Counted from the stretch's first letter, positions 18,472-29,467 are shown. The stretch: DNA of 64,000 nucleotides from Pseudidiomarina aestuarii (GCF_003987355.1 NZ_PIPR01000001.1:1426001-1490000); one strand, 5' to 3'. Numbers and translations are program-made. The notes: generated by a model from the sequence alone, not told the origin.

Positions 18472-19830
18472 ATGTTAGAAGTCGCCGAAAAAGAGTTCAC
18501 AGAACAGCGCTTACAAGAAGTATCTGAAGCGTTGAGCCGTGGCATGTACGTGCAGGCGCGGCGGCAACTCCATAATCTCCCAGCATGGGATATCGCATTA
18601 CTCCTAGAGTCCTCTCCACCGAAATCACGTGCCGTGATTTGGCAACTCGTCGATGCCGACGAGCATGGTGATATTCTCGAGGAACTCTCCGAAGAAGTTC
18701 AGAAGTCCGTCATCCGTCAAATGGCGCCAGAAAAACTGGCAGCCGCGACCGAGGGCATGGACACCGATGACTTAGCCTACGTTTTACGTGGCCTGCCAGA
18801 GCAGGTCTATCAAGAAGTATTGAAGTCGATGGACGAGCAGGATCGGCAGCGTGCAGAGCAAGCGCTCTCGTACGAGGAAGAAACTGCCGGCGGTATGATG
18901 AATACCGACACCATTACCCTGCGTCCCGATGTCACCATTGATGTGGTTCTGCGGTACCTGCGCTTGAAAGGCGAATTGCCGGAAGCGACGGATAAGCTCT
19001 ACGTCGTTAGTCGCGAAGATAAGTTTATTGGTGAAATCGGCATCAGCCGATTACTGACCGTAGACCCGACGCGCCTGGTTGAAGATGTAATGGACCGCGA
19101 CATTCAAGGCATCCCGGTCGACATGGATGAAACCGAAGTCGCGAAACTGTTTGAACGTCAAGACTGGATTTCTGCACCGGTTATCGATGACGAAAACCGA
19201 CTGCTCGGTCGTATTACTATCGATGATGTGGTCGATATTATTCGTGAAGATGCTCAGCACTCGATGTTGAGTATGGCGGGTTTGGATGATGACGAAGATA
19301 CGTTCGCCCCAGTTTTAAAGAGTACGCGCCGCCGCTCCATTTGGTTGGGCGTCAACCTGATCACGGCCCTGTTAGCCGCGATGGTCAGCTCGCTGTTCGA
19401 AGATATCTTGGCGCAGATGGCAATACTAGCCATTTTGAACACTATAGTGCCGAGTATGGGTGGTATTGCGGGTTCACAAACACTCACACTGGTGATTCGC
19501 GGTATGGCCTTGGGTCATATCGGCCCGAGTAACTCGCGTTGGTTGATCGGTAAAGAGCTTGCCATTGGAGCACTGAACGGTGTGATTTGGGCCGTACTGA
19601 TAGCGGGTGTCGTCGCGCTTTGGAAGCAAGATCTGATGATCGGTTTAATCATCGCCTTTGCGATGATGGCAAACCTGCTAGCCGCCGGCTTAGCCGGTGT
19701 CACCGTGCCGCTGATCCTGAAAAAATACAATATCGATCCAGCCCTAGCCGGTGGTGTTATCCTCACCACCGTCACCGATGTGGTCGGCATCTTTGCCTTC
19801 CTCGGCACCGCCACCCTCCTCCTCGGCTAA
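18472..19830 (+). CDS. mgtE: Magnesium transporter MgtE
   Basis: Mg2+ channel/transporter of the MgtE family, 452 residues. It has an acidic N-terminal domain (about 1-130, with repeated ELSEEVQKSVIRQM-type helices), two CBS domains (about 135-255) and five C-terminal membrane helices with GGIAGSQTLTL and the conserved pore region. It starts 89 bases after ptsO with AGGGAG upstream, so it may have its own promoter. Its stop codon is immediately adjacent to the pmbA stop on the other strand, leaving no room for a terminator. Confidence 0.95.
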   Translation: MLEVAEKEFTEQRLQEVSEALSRGMYVQARRQLHNLPAWDIALLLESSPPKSRAVIWQLVDADEHGDILEELSEEVQKSVIRQMAPEKLAAATEGMDTDDLAYVLRGLPEQVYQEVLKSMDEQDRQRAEQALSYEEETAGGMMNTDTITLRPDVTIDVVLRYLRLKGELPEATDKLYVVSREDKFIGEIGISRLLTVDPTRLVEDVMDRDIQGIPVDMDETEVAKLFERQDWISAPVIDDENRLLGRITIDDVVDIIREDAQHSMLSMAGLDDDEDTFAPVLKSTRRRSIWLGVNLITALLAAMVSSLFEDILAQMAILAILNTIVPSMGGIAGSQTLTLVIRGMALGHIGPSNSRWLIGKELAIGALNGVIWAVLIAGVVALWKQDLMIGLIIAFAMMANLLAAGLAGVTVPLILKKYNIDPALAGGVILTTVTDVVGIFAFLGTATLLLG

Positions 19831-21201
19831 TTAGTTACCCGCGATTTTGAGGTTTTCGAGGAGGACTGAGCCGGTGCGCACGCCGTGACGATAATCAACG
19901 TCGTTACCGATCGCGACAATGCTCTTCAGCATGTCTTTGAGGTTGCCCGCGATGGTGATTTCTTCGACCGGGTATTGGATTTCGCCATTTTCGACCCAGA
20001 AACCGGCAGCGCCGCGCGAGTAGTCGCCATTCACAAGGTTAACGCCCTGACCCATAAGCTCAGTCACGAGCAAACCAGTTCCCATATCGCGACACAAATC
20101 AGCAAGTGATTGCTCGCCATGCGAGACGCTCCAGTTGTGGATACCTCCGGCATGACCGGTTGGTTGCATTTGCATTTTGCGGGCGGCGTAGCTGGTCAGC
20201 AGGTAGGTTTCTAATACCCCGTTGGTGACGATATTTTTTTCGGTAGTTGCCAGCCCTTCATGGTCAAACGGGCTACTACCCAATGCGCCACGTAGATGCG
20301 GCTGCTCGGTAATGGTCAGCCACTCAGGAAGCACTTGCTTGCCCAGATGGTCAAGTAAGAAGCTCGACTTGCGGTATAGATTGCCGCCACTGATAGCGCC
20401 GACAAAATGACCAAACAGAGAATTGGCGACATCAGCACGGAAAATGACCGGCACACTAGCCGTCGATATTTTGCGACTGTCTAGGCGCGCTAACGTCGAC
20501 TGTGCCGCGTCTTCAGCCACTTGCTGTGGCGTCCATAGGTCATCTTTGTGACGGGCAACCGTATAGCTGTAATCGCGTTGCATTGCGTCACCACTTTTCG
20601 CAATTAAAGAACAACTCAGGCTATGCCGAGATTGCAGATAACCTGCGAGGAAACCATGGCTATTACCGTACACGCGATAACCCACGTGACTGCTATAGCC
20701 TGCGCCATCTGAGTTGACGATACGAGGGTCGAGTTGCAGCGCATGATTTTCACAAGCCAGGGCTTGTTCCAGCGCGTAGTCCGCAGATTGATCGGCTGGA
20801 TGGCAGAGATCGAGATCAGGAATGTCCGTTGCCATCAGTTCGGCAGGTGCCAAGCCAGCGTATGGATCGGGCGAAGTATAACGGGCGATATCAAACGCCT
20901 TTTCAACCGCTGCACGAATAGCATTGCTGCTCAGGTCGGTGGTCGACGCTGAGCCTTTTTGCTGGCCAACATACAAGGTGATACCGAGTGCGCCATCTTG
21001 ATTAAATTCAACCGTTTCTACTTCACCTAAACGCGTGCCAACGTTGATACCGCGACTGCGACTAATCGCACATTCCGCAGCGGAACTACCCAACTTTTGT
21101 GCTTGTTCGAGCGCAGTAGCTACCGCAGTCTCGACTTCACGCATTTCTTCATGTAATTCAGCGGTGGTAACAACGCTGCTAGCTGATTGAACTGATGACA
21201 A
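19831..21201 (-). CDS. pmbA: Metalloprotease-family protein PmbA (TldE)
   Basis: PmbA/TldE partners with TldD in a heteromeric protease that matures microcin B17 and degrades CcdA in E. coli. It has the family fold but not the HExxxH motif, which belongs to TldD. Signature stretches are SRSRGINVGTRLGEVE and SFLLDHLGKQVLPEWL. I favour a TTG start at 21201 (LSSVQSASS), because an ideal AGGAG lies seven bases before it. An ATG at 21216 precedes that site and would waste it. The product is about 456 residues. Confidence 0.92.
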   Translation of the reverse strand: MSSVQSASSVVTTAELHEEMREVETAVATALEQAQKLGSSAAECAISRSRGINVGTRLGEVETVEFNQDGALGITLYVGQQKGSASTTDLSSNAIRAAVEKAFDIARYTSPDPYAGLAPAELMATDIPDLDLCHPADQSADYALEQALACENHALQLDPRIVNSDGAGYSSHVGYRVYGNSHGFLAGYLQSRHSLSCSLIAKSGDAMQRDYSYTVARHKDDLWTPQQVAEDAAQSTLARLDSRKISTASVPVIFRADVANSLFGHFVGAISGGNLYRKSSFLLDHLGKQVLPEWLTITEQPHLRGALGSSPFDHEGLATTEKNIVTNGVLETYLLTSYAARKMQMQPTGHAGGIHNWSVSHGEQSLADLCRDMGTGLLVTELMGQGVNLVNGDYSRGAAGFWVENGEIQYPVEEITIAGNLKDMLKSIVAIGNDVDYRHGVRTGSVLLENLKIAGN

Positions 21202-21294
21202 CAGGAATCTCCTCATTTCTATTCATAACGCGGTGTTCAGTTTGGCATTCACTGCTACAATGATGGCAAATGAACGAACCTCACAAAGAGTCTC

Positions 21295-21807
21295 ATGACC
21301 GACGATTTCAATGAATTTGACGACGACCTACAGAGTAAGTCGCAACTAAAACGTGATGCCGAAGCACAACAAGCACTCGGCGAACAGCTGATTGCCATGC
21401 CCGCGGGCAAACTAGCGAAAATACCACTCGACGAAGAGCTACTCGACGCCATCCTTTTAGCCCAGCGTATTCGCAACAAACGCGAAGGCTTTCGGCGCCA
21501 GCGCCAACTGGTCGGCAAAATGATGCGCGTCCGTGACACAGCGCCGATTGAAGCAGCTGTTTCTGAATTAGAGCAAGCGCATTCACAACAAACCGCTCTC
21601 TTTCATCAGTTAGAGCAATTTCGCGATGCCATCGTTGCTAACGGCGACGAGGCTATTCAAGAATTTATCGATGCGCATCCGCATGCGGACCGACAAAAGT
21701 TACGCCAATTGCACCGACAAATTGTGAAGCAGCAACAAACCGGTAAACCGCCTGCCGCCGCTCGCGAACTGTTTAAATATTTACGCGAAGTCGCCGCTCA
21801 CGACTAA
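21295..21807 (+). CDS. darP: Ribosome biogenesis factor DarP (YjgA)
   Basis: DUF615 protein of 170 residues, known as YjgA/DarP, associated with assembling 50S subunits in E. coli. Motifs [22 protein letters not shown] and the C-terminal RRLRQ-type basic helices are characteristic. It is divergent from pmbA (the E. coli arrangement too) and its 3' end overlaps the tldD 3' end by four bases on the opposite strand. Confidence 0.93.
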   Translation: MTDDFNEFDDDLQSKSQLKRDAEAQQALGEQLIAMPAGKLAKIPLDEELLDAILLAQRIRNKREGFRRQRQLVGKMMRVRDTAPIEAAVSELEQAHSQQTALFHQLEQFRDAIVANGDEAIQEFIDAHPHADRQKLRQLHRQIVKQQQTGKPPAAARELFKYLREVAAHD

Positions 21808-23255
21808 GCCGTACCACCCACCGTTAAGGCGTCGAGTTTCAAGGTCGGTTGACCGACGCCTACGGGAACGCTTTGCCCATCTTTGCCACACACACCGACA
21901 CCAGCATCTAATGCTAAGTCATTGCCGACCATAGATACCTGACACATGGCTTCTGGGCCATTACCAATCAAGGTTGCGCCTTTAATTGGTGCGGTAATTT
22001 TGCCGTCTTCAATTAAATACGCTTCTGACGCAGAGAACACAAACTTGCCCGACGTGATATCCACCTGACCACCGGCAAAATGCGGTGCATAAATACCTTT
22101 CTTCACGCTTGCAATAATATCACTCGGCTCATGTTCACCGGCGAGCATGTAAGTATTGGTCATGCGCGGCATCGGTAGGTGTGCGTACGACTCTCGACGA
22201 CCATTACCGGTCGGCGCAACGCCCATCAAGCGCGCGTTCAGTTTGTCCTGCATGTAGCCTACTAAACGGCCTTTCTCGATTAATACGTTATAGCCCGCCT
22301 GCGTGCCTTCATCATCCACCGATAACGAGCCGCGACGATCGGCAATAGTGCCATCGTCGACAATAGTACAGTGCTCGGAGGCCACCAATTCACCCATTTT
22401 ACCCGAGTAGGCGGATGCGCCTTTGCGGTTGAAGTCACCTTCCAAACCGTGTCCGACTGCCTCATGTAAGAGGACGCCTGGCCAACCAGAGCCGAGCACA
22501 ACTGGCATGGTACCTGCTGGTGCTGCTTGCGCTTCGAGATTCACTAATGCCTGCCGAACGGCTTCTTTTGCGTAGTCCTGCCAGCGTGGTTGCAGGCTTC
22601 CCTCGGCAGCCAAAAAATAGTCATAACCAACCCGTGCACCACCGCCAGCACTGCCGCGCTCGCGCTTGCCGTTTTGTTCAACCAATACGGTGCAATTGAG
22701 ACGAACTAAGGGTCGCGAGTCGGTGGCAAAAATACCATCGGTGCCCGCTACCAATACTTCATCGTAACTACCGCTAATACTCGCAATGACTTCCACAACT
22801 CGCTTGTCGAGACTGCGTGCGTAGGCATCTACTTCTCGTAACAGATCAATTTTTGCGGCTTCGTTCAGCGTCGAAATGGGATTGGTTGCTGCATAACGCT
22901 CTGGTGTTTTAACCGATTGCAGTTGCGGTAAGGTGCCATGTGCTCCGGCAGCAGCAATGCCCCGTGCTGCAGCAGCGGCGTTCTGTAACGCCGCTGGTGA
23001 AATATCATCGGCATAGGCAAACCCGGTTTTCTCACCATGAATGGCGCGCACGCCTAAACCCGCTTCGATATGAAAACTGCCATCTTTGACAATGCCATCT
23101 TCGAGTACCCAGGACTCATTGACGCTACTTTGCAAGTAGATATCTGCGAAATCGATAGTGCCGCTATACATACTCTGGAGCGCGTCAACGAGCGCGGTGC
23201 GGTCTAAACCATTCGCTTGCAAAAGTTGTTGTTCAACACGGCTGGAAAGGGTCAT
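21804..23255 (-). CDS. tldD: Metalloprotease TldD
   Basis: Zinc-dependent catalytic subunit of the TldD/TldE protease. The metal-binding HExxxH motif is HEAVGH at residues 264-269, within [19 protein letters not shown]. It is 483 residues, as in E. coli. It is the last gene of the mreB-...-nit-tldD run; its ATG overlaps the nit stop (ATGA). The partner gene pmbA lies only about 0.6 kb away across darP, whereas the two are far apart in E. coli. Confidence 0.96.
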   Translation of the reverse strand: MTLSSRVEQQLLQANGLDRTALVDALQSMYSGTIDFADIYLQSSVNESWVLEDGIVKDGSFHIEAGLGVRAIHGEKTGFAYADDISPAALQNAAAAARGIAAAGAHGTLPQLQSVKTPERYAATNPISTLNEAAKIDLLREVDAYARSLDKRVVEVIASISGSYDEVLVAGTDGIFATDSRPLVRLNCTVLVEQNGKRERGSAGGGARVGYDYFLAAEGSLQPRWQDYAKEAVRQALVNLEAQAAPAGTMPVVLGSGWPGVLLHEAVGHGLEGDFNRKGASAYSGKMGELVASEHCTIVDDGTIADRRGSLSVDDEGTQAGYNVLIEKGRLVGYMQDKLNARLMGVAPTGNGRRESYAHLPMPRMTNTYMLAGEHEPSDIIASVKKGIYAPHFAGGQVDITSGKFVFSASEAYLIEDGKITAPIKGATLIGNGPEAMCQVSMVGNDLALDAGVGVCGKDGQSVPVGVGQPTLKLDALTVGGTA

Positions 23256-24121
23256 TTATACACCTGTTTACGACTTGAATAATGTTTCGATACGGGAATA
23301 TTTGCCCGAATCTGCTGTTGTTTGTGGAGCTCAATCGACGCGGTCGCCAAGCCCTCTGAAGGCTGCTCACATTCGGCGACAATACTGCCCCAAGCATCCA
23401 CGATTAAGGCATGACCGAATGTCTGCCGGCCATTCGCATGGGTGCCGACTTGCGCTGCGGCAACGAGTGCACATTGCTGCTCAATAGCTCGAGCTCGAGT
23501 CAGGACATGCCAATGCGCGGCACCCGTTACTTGGGTAAACGCAGACGGAAGTACGATTAGATCAGCGCCTCGTTCGCGAAGTGCTCTGAATAGCTCTGGA
23601 AAGCGCACATCATAACATACTGCCAGTCCCAATACGCCAAACTCCGTACTAACGGTCACAACCTCATCACCGGCTTCGGTCCACGCCGACTCGCGATAGC
23701 TCTTGGTGTTATCGTCCACATCTACATCAAATAAATGCACTTTGTTATAACGTGCAATGCAGGTGCCTTGCGGATCGAAAACTAACGATGCGGCAGTGAA
23801 TTTGGCTTGCTCCATGTCGTCAATCAATGGAATGGTCCCTGCCACCAAATACACGCCAAAGTCACGGGCTAGCTCCGCCAACTGGGCTTGCATGGATCCC
23901 TCGCCGGTCAGCTCGGCAAGTTCGCGTTGCCGTTTGTCGCCCGCGCCAAAGCAGAGGCACGCTTCGGGGAGCACCACTAATTGCGGACGTGCCGCTGGAA
24001 GTTGCTTAAATAATTGACGAATGGTCGCAAAATTAGCCGCCGGTTCCGCCTGACTGGTCATTTGCACTGCCGTCACTTGCAGGGCTTGCTGAGGGGTTGT
24101 TGTCGGTGTTGCTGTTGTCAT
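23252..24121 (-). CDS. Nitrilase-superfamily amidase, Nit1-like
   Basis: Carbon-nitrogen hydrolase with the full catalytic set: E53 (VLPEACL), K127 (RYNKVHLFD) and C169 ([13 protein letters not shown]). The sequence around [17 protein letters not shown] and the C-terminus resemble Nit1-type enzymes, which remove deaminated glutathione by hydrolysis; that substrate is an inference from family resemblance. The ATG at 24121 has a strong GGAGG six bases upstream, although it makes the gene start 89 bases inside the end of yhdP. The next gene, tldD, is coupled by ATGA. Confidence 0.88.
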   Translation of the reverse strand: MTTATPTTTPQQALQVTAVQMTSQAEPAANFATIRQLFKQLPAARPQLVVLPEACLCFGAGDKRQRELAELTGEGSMQAQLAELARDFGVYLVAGTIPLIDDMEQAKFTAASLVFDPQGTCIARYNKVHLFDVDVDDNTKSYRESAWTEAGDEVVTVSTEFGVLGLAVCYDVRFPELFRALRERGADLIVLPSAFTQVTGAAHWHVLTRARAIEQQCALVAAAQVGTHANGRQTFGHALIVDAWGSIVAECEQPSEGLATASIELHKQQQIRANIPVSKHYSSRKQVYK

Positions 24122-27100
24122 CCTTCACCTCCGTAGCTTGGGGTTCTGCAGCTGGCTCTTCATCTTGTGGAATGGTTACTTCACGACTGGAGCGAGCAAC
24201 CTCTTCGACAACAGGCTCATCCATAGTTCCACTAATTTTGTACTCGAGCCGGCTGATCACTTGGGCATTCTGCAACATGCGGTCAATCAATAGCGCCGCG
24301 AGTCCAGAAGGTGGGTTCACCATCCACGCCAGAATAACAGGCAGACTCGATGTTACTTTTGGGGCAAAGAAGAGTTGATAATCAATATCGCGCGTCACTA
24401 AATTGGTTTGCCCTGCCACATCCATATCACCAGCTGAGCCATTCATCACTGTATTGTCGGTTCGCACCAACCCGTTTTCAATCGCGAAGGTACCGCCAAA
24501 CGATGTGTAGAAAAGTCCATTGGCGAACACATCGCGGAAGTCAAAACGCAGTTTGCGCAGAATACCTTCCAGGCTCAATAGCGAGAAAATTCTTGCACCA
24601 CCATCGCTGACTTCGTTCAGGTAGCCTTGGCCCAATCGCCAGTCGACTTGACCGTTCAATGTTTCCGGATTGTAGGCATCTGGTGTGCCCTGCCAGCTTA
24701 AATCAAAGTCCATGCTCGCTGGACTGTCTTGGACCATGGTCGTGATATTGTAATCGCTTAAAAACGCACCCAAGTCGTCACTGCTAAAATTACCTTCCAT
24801 CCGTGTCAGTGTGTCAACGTTTTCACCTTGTTGCCACAAGCCGGTTGCCGTTAGCACGTGACCATTATTCGCAACCCGTAATTTGCTAACCCGTAAACCA
24901 GCAGGATCAGGCACTACTGAAAAAGCAACCTCACCCAACGGATAGTCGCCATAACGACATCGTTGGCAACTAAAATCGAGCTGTGGCACCTTGCTTAAAT
25001 CAACCTCCGCTATCGACTCCACCTCTTCATCCACTGCCTCGGCAATAGCTTCTACAGGTGGCTCCAACTCGAGATAATCCGCATTAATTGTAACCGCTAA
25101 CGGAGTCTCAGCACTCGCCACTAAACTGCCTTCCAGTTGCGCTTGGTCGGCATTGGCACGAAATAGCCAGCCCTCATCGACGGGCCACAAGATCCCGTCA
25201 AAATTACTCAGCCTATGGTCACCGAACTGAAATGCTGGAGTCACTACTTCAATGTAGTCAGGGCGAAGAAAGCGATAGCGCTCCCGTCCTTCAACGGGTG
25301 CTTGCTCACCTAATTCGGCAAAAGCCACCACGGTATCAATCCAATCTTCCAACACGATCTCATCATGACCCAGTTCGACCATAAAGTTCGGATTCAAGCG
25401 CAAGGTATTGGGGTTTGGCTCACTCGGCACGCCCTCACCAATGCGTAAAAAGCCTTGTTGCAATTCAGTCGCTGCGCCATCGAGCTGCAGCTCCAACAAA
25501 GCTTCATCACCATACTGGCTGTTAATCAAAATGGAGTCGTTACCACCGGATACCTGCAGTTGCCAGGGGACCGGCACATCAATTGATTTTCGGAGTGGCG
25601 TCGGCAACCGGAGTTCGAGTGCTGCTAAATCAGAACGTTGTTGCCAGTTAAATGAATACGCCTCCGGCTCTAACACCAGTTGCAGACGCCCAGTCCAATC
25701 AAATACACCAGCGACAAGTTCACTATCAAAATTCTGCCATGCACCGGTTAACCCGAAGTTCACTCGGTAATCCTCACCCTCTGGCGTGCCGCTGAGATCA
25801 CCTTCAACAATCTGTCCAAGCCAACTAAAAAGTAAGTCTTCACTTTCAATCTCTGCGTTGCGAAATCGAACTACTCCATTTAAGTCACGGAATTGTTGTT
25901 GCAGCGGTTCGACAAACAAATCGTTGTCCGCCAAATTGGCATAGCCTTCGGCCAGCACCTCGCCACCGCCTTTGAGAGGAATGGTAAGCTTCAGCTCGCC
26001 ATTCAATGGTCCAGCTAATTTCAGTTGGGTAAAAGTGGTGCCCAGACTGTTCGCTAACGGGCTCTCAGCAAACACGGGTTGCAGTTCCTGGGCTGCACCG
26101 CTGATGTCAGCATCAATCACCAACTCTGGAACTTCAGCAATAAGATTGGGTATACGGGTATGCACAATGGGCAACTGCATATTTCCAAGTCGGCTGCCCG
26201 TGGCCGCGATATGCATCCGCTCATTGTGAAAATCCACAATAGTTCTACTTTCGGTCAGCGGCAGCCATTCACTGCGGAATTGATAGGTCAATTGTTCGAG
26301 GCGTGTGCGCGCTTGGAAAACCCCACTCCCATCAACATAGGGAAAGTCGTTCAGTTTACCGCGCCAAACCATAGCTAGGTCATCGACCTGCGCTTCTACC
26401 ATTGCAGTTGAGAGATAGTCTTGCAGATTACCGCCCATCACTATCGGGAGATGGTCACGCAGTGCCGACACATCCATCGACGCTTGATTGGTGCTATGTA
26501 ACGCTAAGTCCACATAAACGGAATCGTCTTGAGGCTCAATGGCTCCCTGCAGTCGCAACGGTAAACCGGGTAGCTCGATACGACTCGACGGGTCGATCTG
26601 GAGCCGCCACCAGGGCGTTTGCTGCGTAGTATTGAAACTGAGGTCCCCACGCGTATCAATGTGCGGTAACACCCATGCCTCTGAGACACTCAATGCTTCG
26701 CTTCGAATGGCACTGTCGGTGCCGAATAAATGCCACTGCACACTTGAGCCAGCGCCAAAGCCCTGTCCCCATAATTCCACATTCACACCGGTGAGGCCCG
26801 GAATGCCCGCTGCTTCTTGCCAACTGAGATCGTCACTGTTTAACCACCACAGTGGTGATTCGTTGATGGGAAAGTGTGCAACCACATCAGCTTGTCCAGT
26901 CAGTTGACGAGCCGCTAAGTCATCACTTAACTGAGCGCCAGCACTGCCGGTTATGGTCAATAACTGAGCTAGTTCAGCTAATGGCGCAGCTTCAATACTC
27001 ATTGCCTGCCCTGCCGCATCACGCTGCCAACTGAATGACGGTAGCTGCCAACTGGAATCATCATGCTGTACGGTAATTGGATTGCTATTCACCAACCAAC

Positions 27101-27989
27101 CGTTAGCGATAGGATTGAGCTTGAGTAGGCCAGCAGGAATAACCAATCGATGGTCACGATCATCCACCCGCCAACGCAACACGTTGCGGCCAAGTTGAAG
27201 ACTGCCATCATTGAACGTCGAATCGGCAAAGTTGAGCCACAACGTAAAGTTAAATTCTGCGGTTTCAATCTCTGTATCAATGACTTGTTGTTGCAACCAT
27301 GGAGTAATGTCTAGGTTCTCAGCGTTGACATACACTTGCCCCGCAAGGGCTTCCAAGTCGTTTCCTTCAATATCAATGATAATATCGAGGGTGTTTTCAG
27401 TGAAGTCGGCAATCCGTAATTGTCCAGTACCCTGATGATTGACGCCGTCATTCATCCAACTCAATCGCGCGATCTCGATGACGCGCTCGACACCCACTAA
27501 GTTAATCAGCTCGACAGTGCTATCTTCAATCACGACCAAGTCCAATTGATTCAGCAATAACCGCGGAATCAGCTCATTGGTCGGTAACCCCTCTGTCGCA
27601 GCAACGTCACGCAAGTCGTAGGTGAATTTCGCGTCGGCTAAAGTGATTTGCTCAAACTGCAACGTCCACGTGCGCAAACTATCCCAAAAATTCAAATGGA
27701 CGCGAGCTTCGGGTAGTCGCACTTTGGTTGCCTGTTGCGACGACGGTTGCATAGTTAAATCGTGCAATACGATTTGTGGGCCACTGGTACGCCAATCGGC
27801 ACTTAAACGGCCGATAGTTGCTTGCACATCATAGCGTTGCTGCATGAAGGCTTCAGCTTGAGTGGTTAAATCCGGGAGTTGCGGTAACAAGTAGCGCAAA
27901 ATGGTCAGTAGCACAGCAAACAACACCAGCGCAGTAGCGACACTGTATAGAAGTGTTCGGTAAGCCCAACGTGCTGATAGCCGCCACAT
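24033..27989 (-). CDS. yhdP: YhdP family AsmA-like lipid transport protein
   Basis: A giant AsmA-like protein of 1318 residues. In E. coli YhdP and its relatives TamB and YdbH carry phospholipids toward the outer membrane. It has an N-terminal membrane helix (about residues 12-34), a very long beta-rich periplasmic body of repeated strands, the conserved C-terminal AsmA segment (YLNEVSDGGARIFSLLSLEG, FANGLFYTSFGGTFAIENG), and a disordered tail rich in Pro, Ser and Asp. The position between rng and nit/tldD is the standard one. The tail overlaps the start of nit. Confidence 0.94.
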   Translation of the reverse strand: MWRLSARWAYRTLLYSVATALVLFAVLLTILRYLLPQLPDLTTQAEAFMQQRYDVQATIGRLSADWRTSGPQIVLHDLTMQPSSQQATKVRLPEARVHLNFWDSLRTWTLQFEQITLADAKFTYDLRDVAATEGLPTNELIPRLLLNQLDLVVIEDSTVELINLVGVERVIEIARLSWMNDGVNHQGTGQLRIADFTENTLDIIIDIEGNDLEALAGQVYVNAENLDITPWLQQQVIDTEIETAEFNFTLWLNFADSTFNDGSLQLGRNVLRWRVDDRDHRLVIPAGLLKLNPIANGWLVNSNPITVQHDDSSWQLPSFSWQRDAAGQAMSIEAAPLAELAQLLTITGSAGAQLSDDLAARQLTGQADVVAHFPINESPLWWLNSDDLSWQEAAGIPGLTGVNVELWGQGFGAGSSVQWHLFGTDSAIRSEALSVSEAWVLPHIDTRGDLSFNTTQQTPWWRLQIDPSSRIELPGLPLRLQGAIEPQDDSVYVDLALHSTNQASMDVSALRDHLPIVMGGNLQDYLSTAMVEAQVDDLAMVWRGKLNDFPYVDGSGVFQARTRLEQLTYQFRSEWLPLTESRTIVDFHNERMHIAATGSRLGNMQLPIVHTRIPNLIAEVPELVIDADISGAAQELQPVFAESPLANSLGTTFTQLKLAGPLNGELKLTIPLKGGGEVLAEGYANLADNDLFVEPLQQQFRDLNGVVRFRNAEIESEDLLFSWLGQIVEGDLSGTPEGEDYRVNFGLTGAWQNFDSELVAGVFDWTGRLQLVLEPEAYSFNWQQRSDLAALELRLPTPLRKSIDVPVPWQLQVSGGNDSILINSQYGDEALLELQLDGAATELQQGFLRIGEGVPSEPNPNTLRLNPNFMVELGHDEIVLEDWIDTVVAFAELGEQAPVEGRERYRFLRPDYIEVVTPAFQFGDHRLSNFDGILWPVDEGWLFRANADQAQLEGSLVASAETPLAVTINADYLELEPPVEAIAEAVDEEVESIAEVDLSKVPQLDFSCQRCRYGDYPLGEVAFSVVPDPAGLRVSKLRVANNGHVLTATGLWQQGENVDTLTRMEGNFSSDDLGAFLSDYNITTMVQDSPASMDFDLSWQGTPDAYNPETLNGQVDWRLGQGYLNEVSDGGARIFSLLSLEGILRKLRFDFRDVFANGLFYTSFGGTFAIENGLVRTDNTVMNGSAGDMDVAGQTNLVTRDIDYQLFFAPKVTSSLPVILAWMVNPPSGLAALLIDRMLQNAQVISRLEYKISGTMDEPVVEEVARSSREVTIPQDEEPAAEPQATEVKDDNSNTDNNPSASPASDGSANDQSGGTGG

Positions 27990-27991
27990 AG

Positions 27992-29464
27992 TTACATCAT
28001 GACCACGTCAAATTGCTCTTGGTGATAGAGCGGTTCAATGGAAATACGCACTTGCTTGCCAATAAAGACCTCAAGTTCCGCCAGCGCATGAGACTCCTCA
28101 TTGAGGAGACTATCGGCAACTTTGGGTGAGGCATAAACCACAAAATGATCGGCCGCATACGCTCGATTCACACGGACAATTTCGCGCATAATTTCGTAGC
28201 ACACCGTCTCCACAGTCTTCATGCTTCCACGCCCACTGCATACTGGGCATTCAGAGCACAACACATGCTCAAGACTTTCGCGGGTGCGCTTACGTGTCAT
28301 TTCGACCAAACCGAGCGAGGTAAAACCATTGATCGAGGTTTTAGCACGGTCTTTTGCTAGTGCTTGCTCTAAGCTGTGCAGAACTCGCTTACGATGGTCG
28401 TTGTTCTGCATATCAATAAAGTCGATGATGATGATACCACCCAAATTTCGCAGTCGTAGTTGTCGTGCAATCGCCTGGGTCGCTTCAATATTGGTGTTGA
28501 AAATGGTTTCTTCGAGATTCCGATGACCTACAAAACCGCCGGTATTGATATCAATCGTGGTCATTGCTTCGGTTTGGTCAATAATAATGGAGCCACCCGA
28601 TTTGAGCTCTACTTTACGATCTAAGGCTCGCTGTACTTCATTTTCGACGTCGAATAAATCAAAGATTGGCCGATCACCGGTGTAGTACTCCAGCGCTTCG
28701 GTAAGCTCAGGAATAAACTCGGTCACAAATTCATTCAGTAGGTCAAAGGTGACGCGCGAGTCGACTCGGATCCGCTCGATCTGTTCGCCGACAAAATCAC
28801 GCAAAATACGACACGATAAATTCAAGTCTTCATACACCAAGCCAATTTTGCGCATGGCTTTACGACGCTTTTGAATGGTATCCCAAAGCCGCCGCAAAAA
28901 CGCTGCATCACGGCTTATATCTTCGTCACTGGCGCCCTCGGCGGCGGTACGGACTATAAAGCCACCCTCGCTATCGCAATAGGGCTCTGCCGCTCGCTTG
29001 AGCCGATCGCGTTCTTTTTCATCCTCAATACGCTGTGAAATACCCACATGAGGCGATTGCGGCATCAACACCATGTACCGTGACGGGATAGTGATGTCGG
29101 TCGTCAGACGTGCGCCCTTTGTACCCAGAGGATCTTTGATAACTTGCACGAGAATTTGCTGCCCCGGCCGCACCAATTGAGCGATATCAGCGGTGCTACG
29201 CATCGGCTTAGCATCAATTTCCTCAACCTGCTCGATGTGGGTCACTATATCTGAGGCATGCAAGAATGCTGCTTTATCAAGCCCAATATCAACAAAGGCT
29301 GCTTGCATCCCAGGCAGTACCCGTGACACTTTGCCGACGTAGATATTGCCGACCAAACCACGCTTCGCTTGGCGCTCAATATGCAATTCTTGCAAGATGC
29401 CATTTTCGATTAACGCAACGCGCGTCTCGGTTGGCGTCACGTTCATTAAAATTTCTGCGCTCAC
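27992..29464 (-). CDS. rng: Ribonuclease G
   Basis: Endoribonuclease of the RNase E/G family, 490 residues, involved in 16S rRNA 5' maturation and mRNA decay. It has an N-terminal S1 domain (about 35-120), the catalytic DNase I-like region with DINTGGFVG and IIIDFIDM (metal-binding aspartates), and the zinc-link CPVC. There is no long C-terminal scaffold, which separates it from RNase E. It is three bases after maf and two before yhdP, so it is co-transcribed. Confidence 0.96.
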   Translation of the reverse strand: MSAEILMNVTPTETRVALIENGILQELHIERQAKRGLVGNIYVGKVSRVLPGMQAAFVDIGLDKAAFLHASDIVTHIEQVEEIDAKPMRSTADIAQLVRPGQQILVQVIKDPLGTKGARLTTDITIPSRYMVLMPQSPHVGISQRIEDEKERDRLKRAAEPYCDSEGGFIVRTAAEGASDEDISRDAAFLRRLWDTIQKRRKAMRKIGLVYEDLNLSCRILRDFVGEQIERIRVDSRVTFDLLNEFVTEFIPELTEALEYYTGDRPIFDLFDVENEVQRALDRKVELKSGGSIIIDQTEAMTTIDINTGGFVGHRNLEETIFNTNIEATQAIARQLRLRNLGGIIIIDFIDMQNNDHRKRVLHSLEQALAKDRAKTSINGFTSLGLVEMTRKRTRESLEHVLCSECPVCSGRGSMKTVETVCYEIMREIVRVNRAYAADHFVVYASPKVADSLLNEESHALAELEVFIGKQVRISIEPLYHQEQFDVVMM

Positions 29465-29467
29465 AGG

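Noticed and set aside
19815-19852. A seventh heptad element between mgtE and pmbA
   Set aside because: Only two weak units (GCTAATT and AGTTACC) occur, both within coding sequence, with no core or opposing arm; chance is sufficient.
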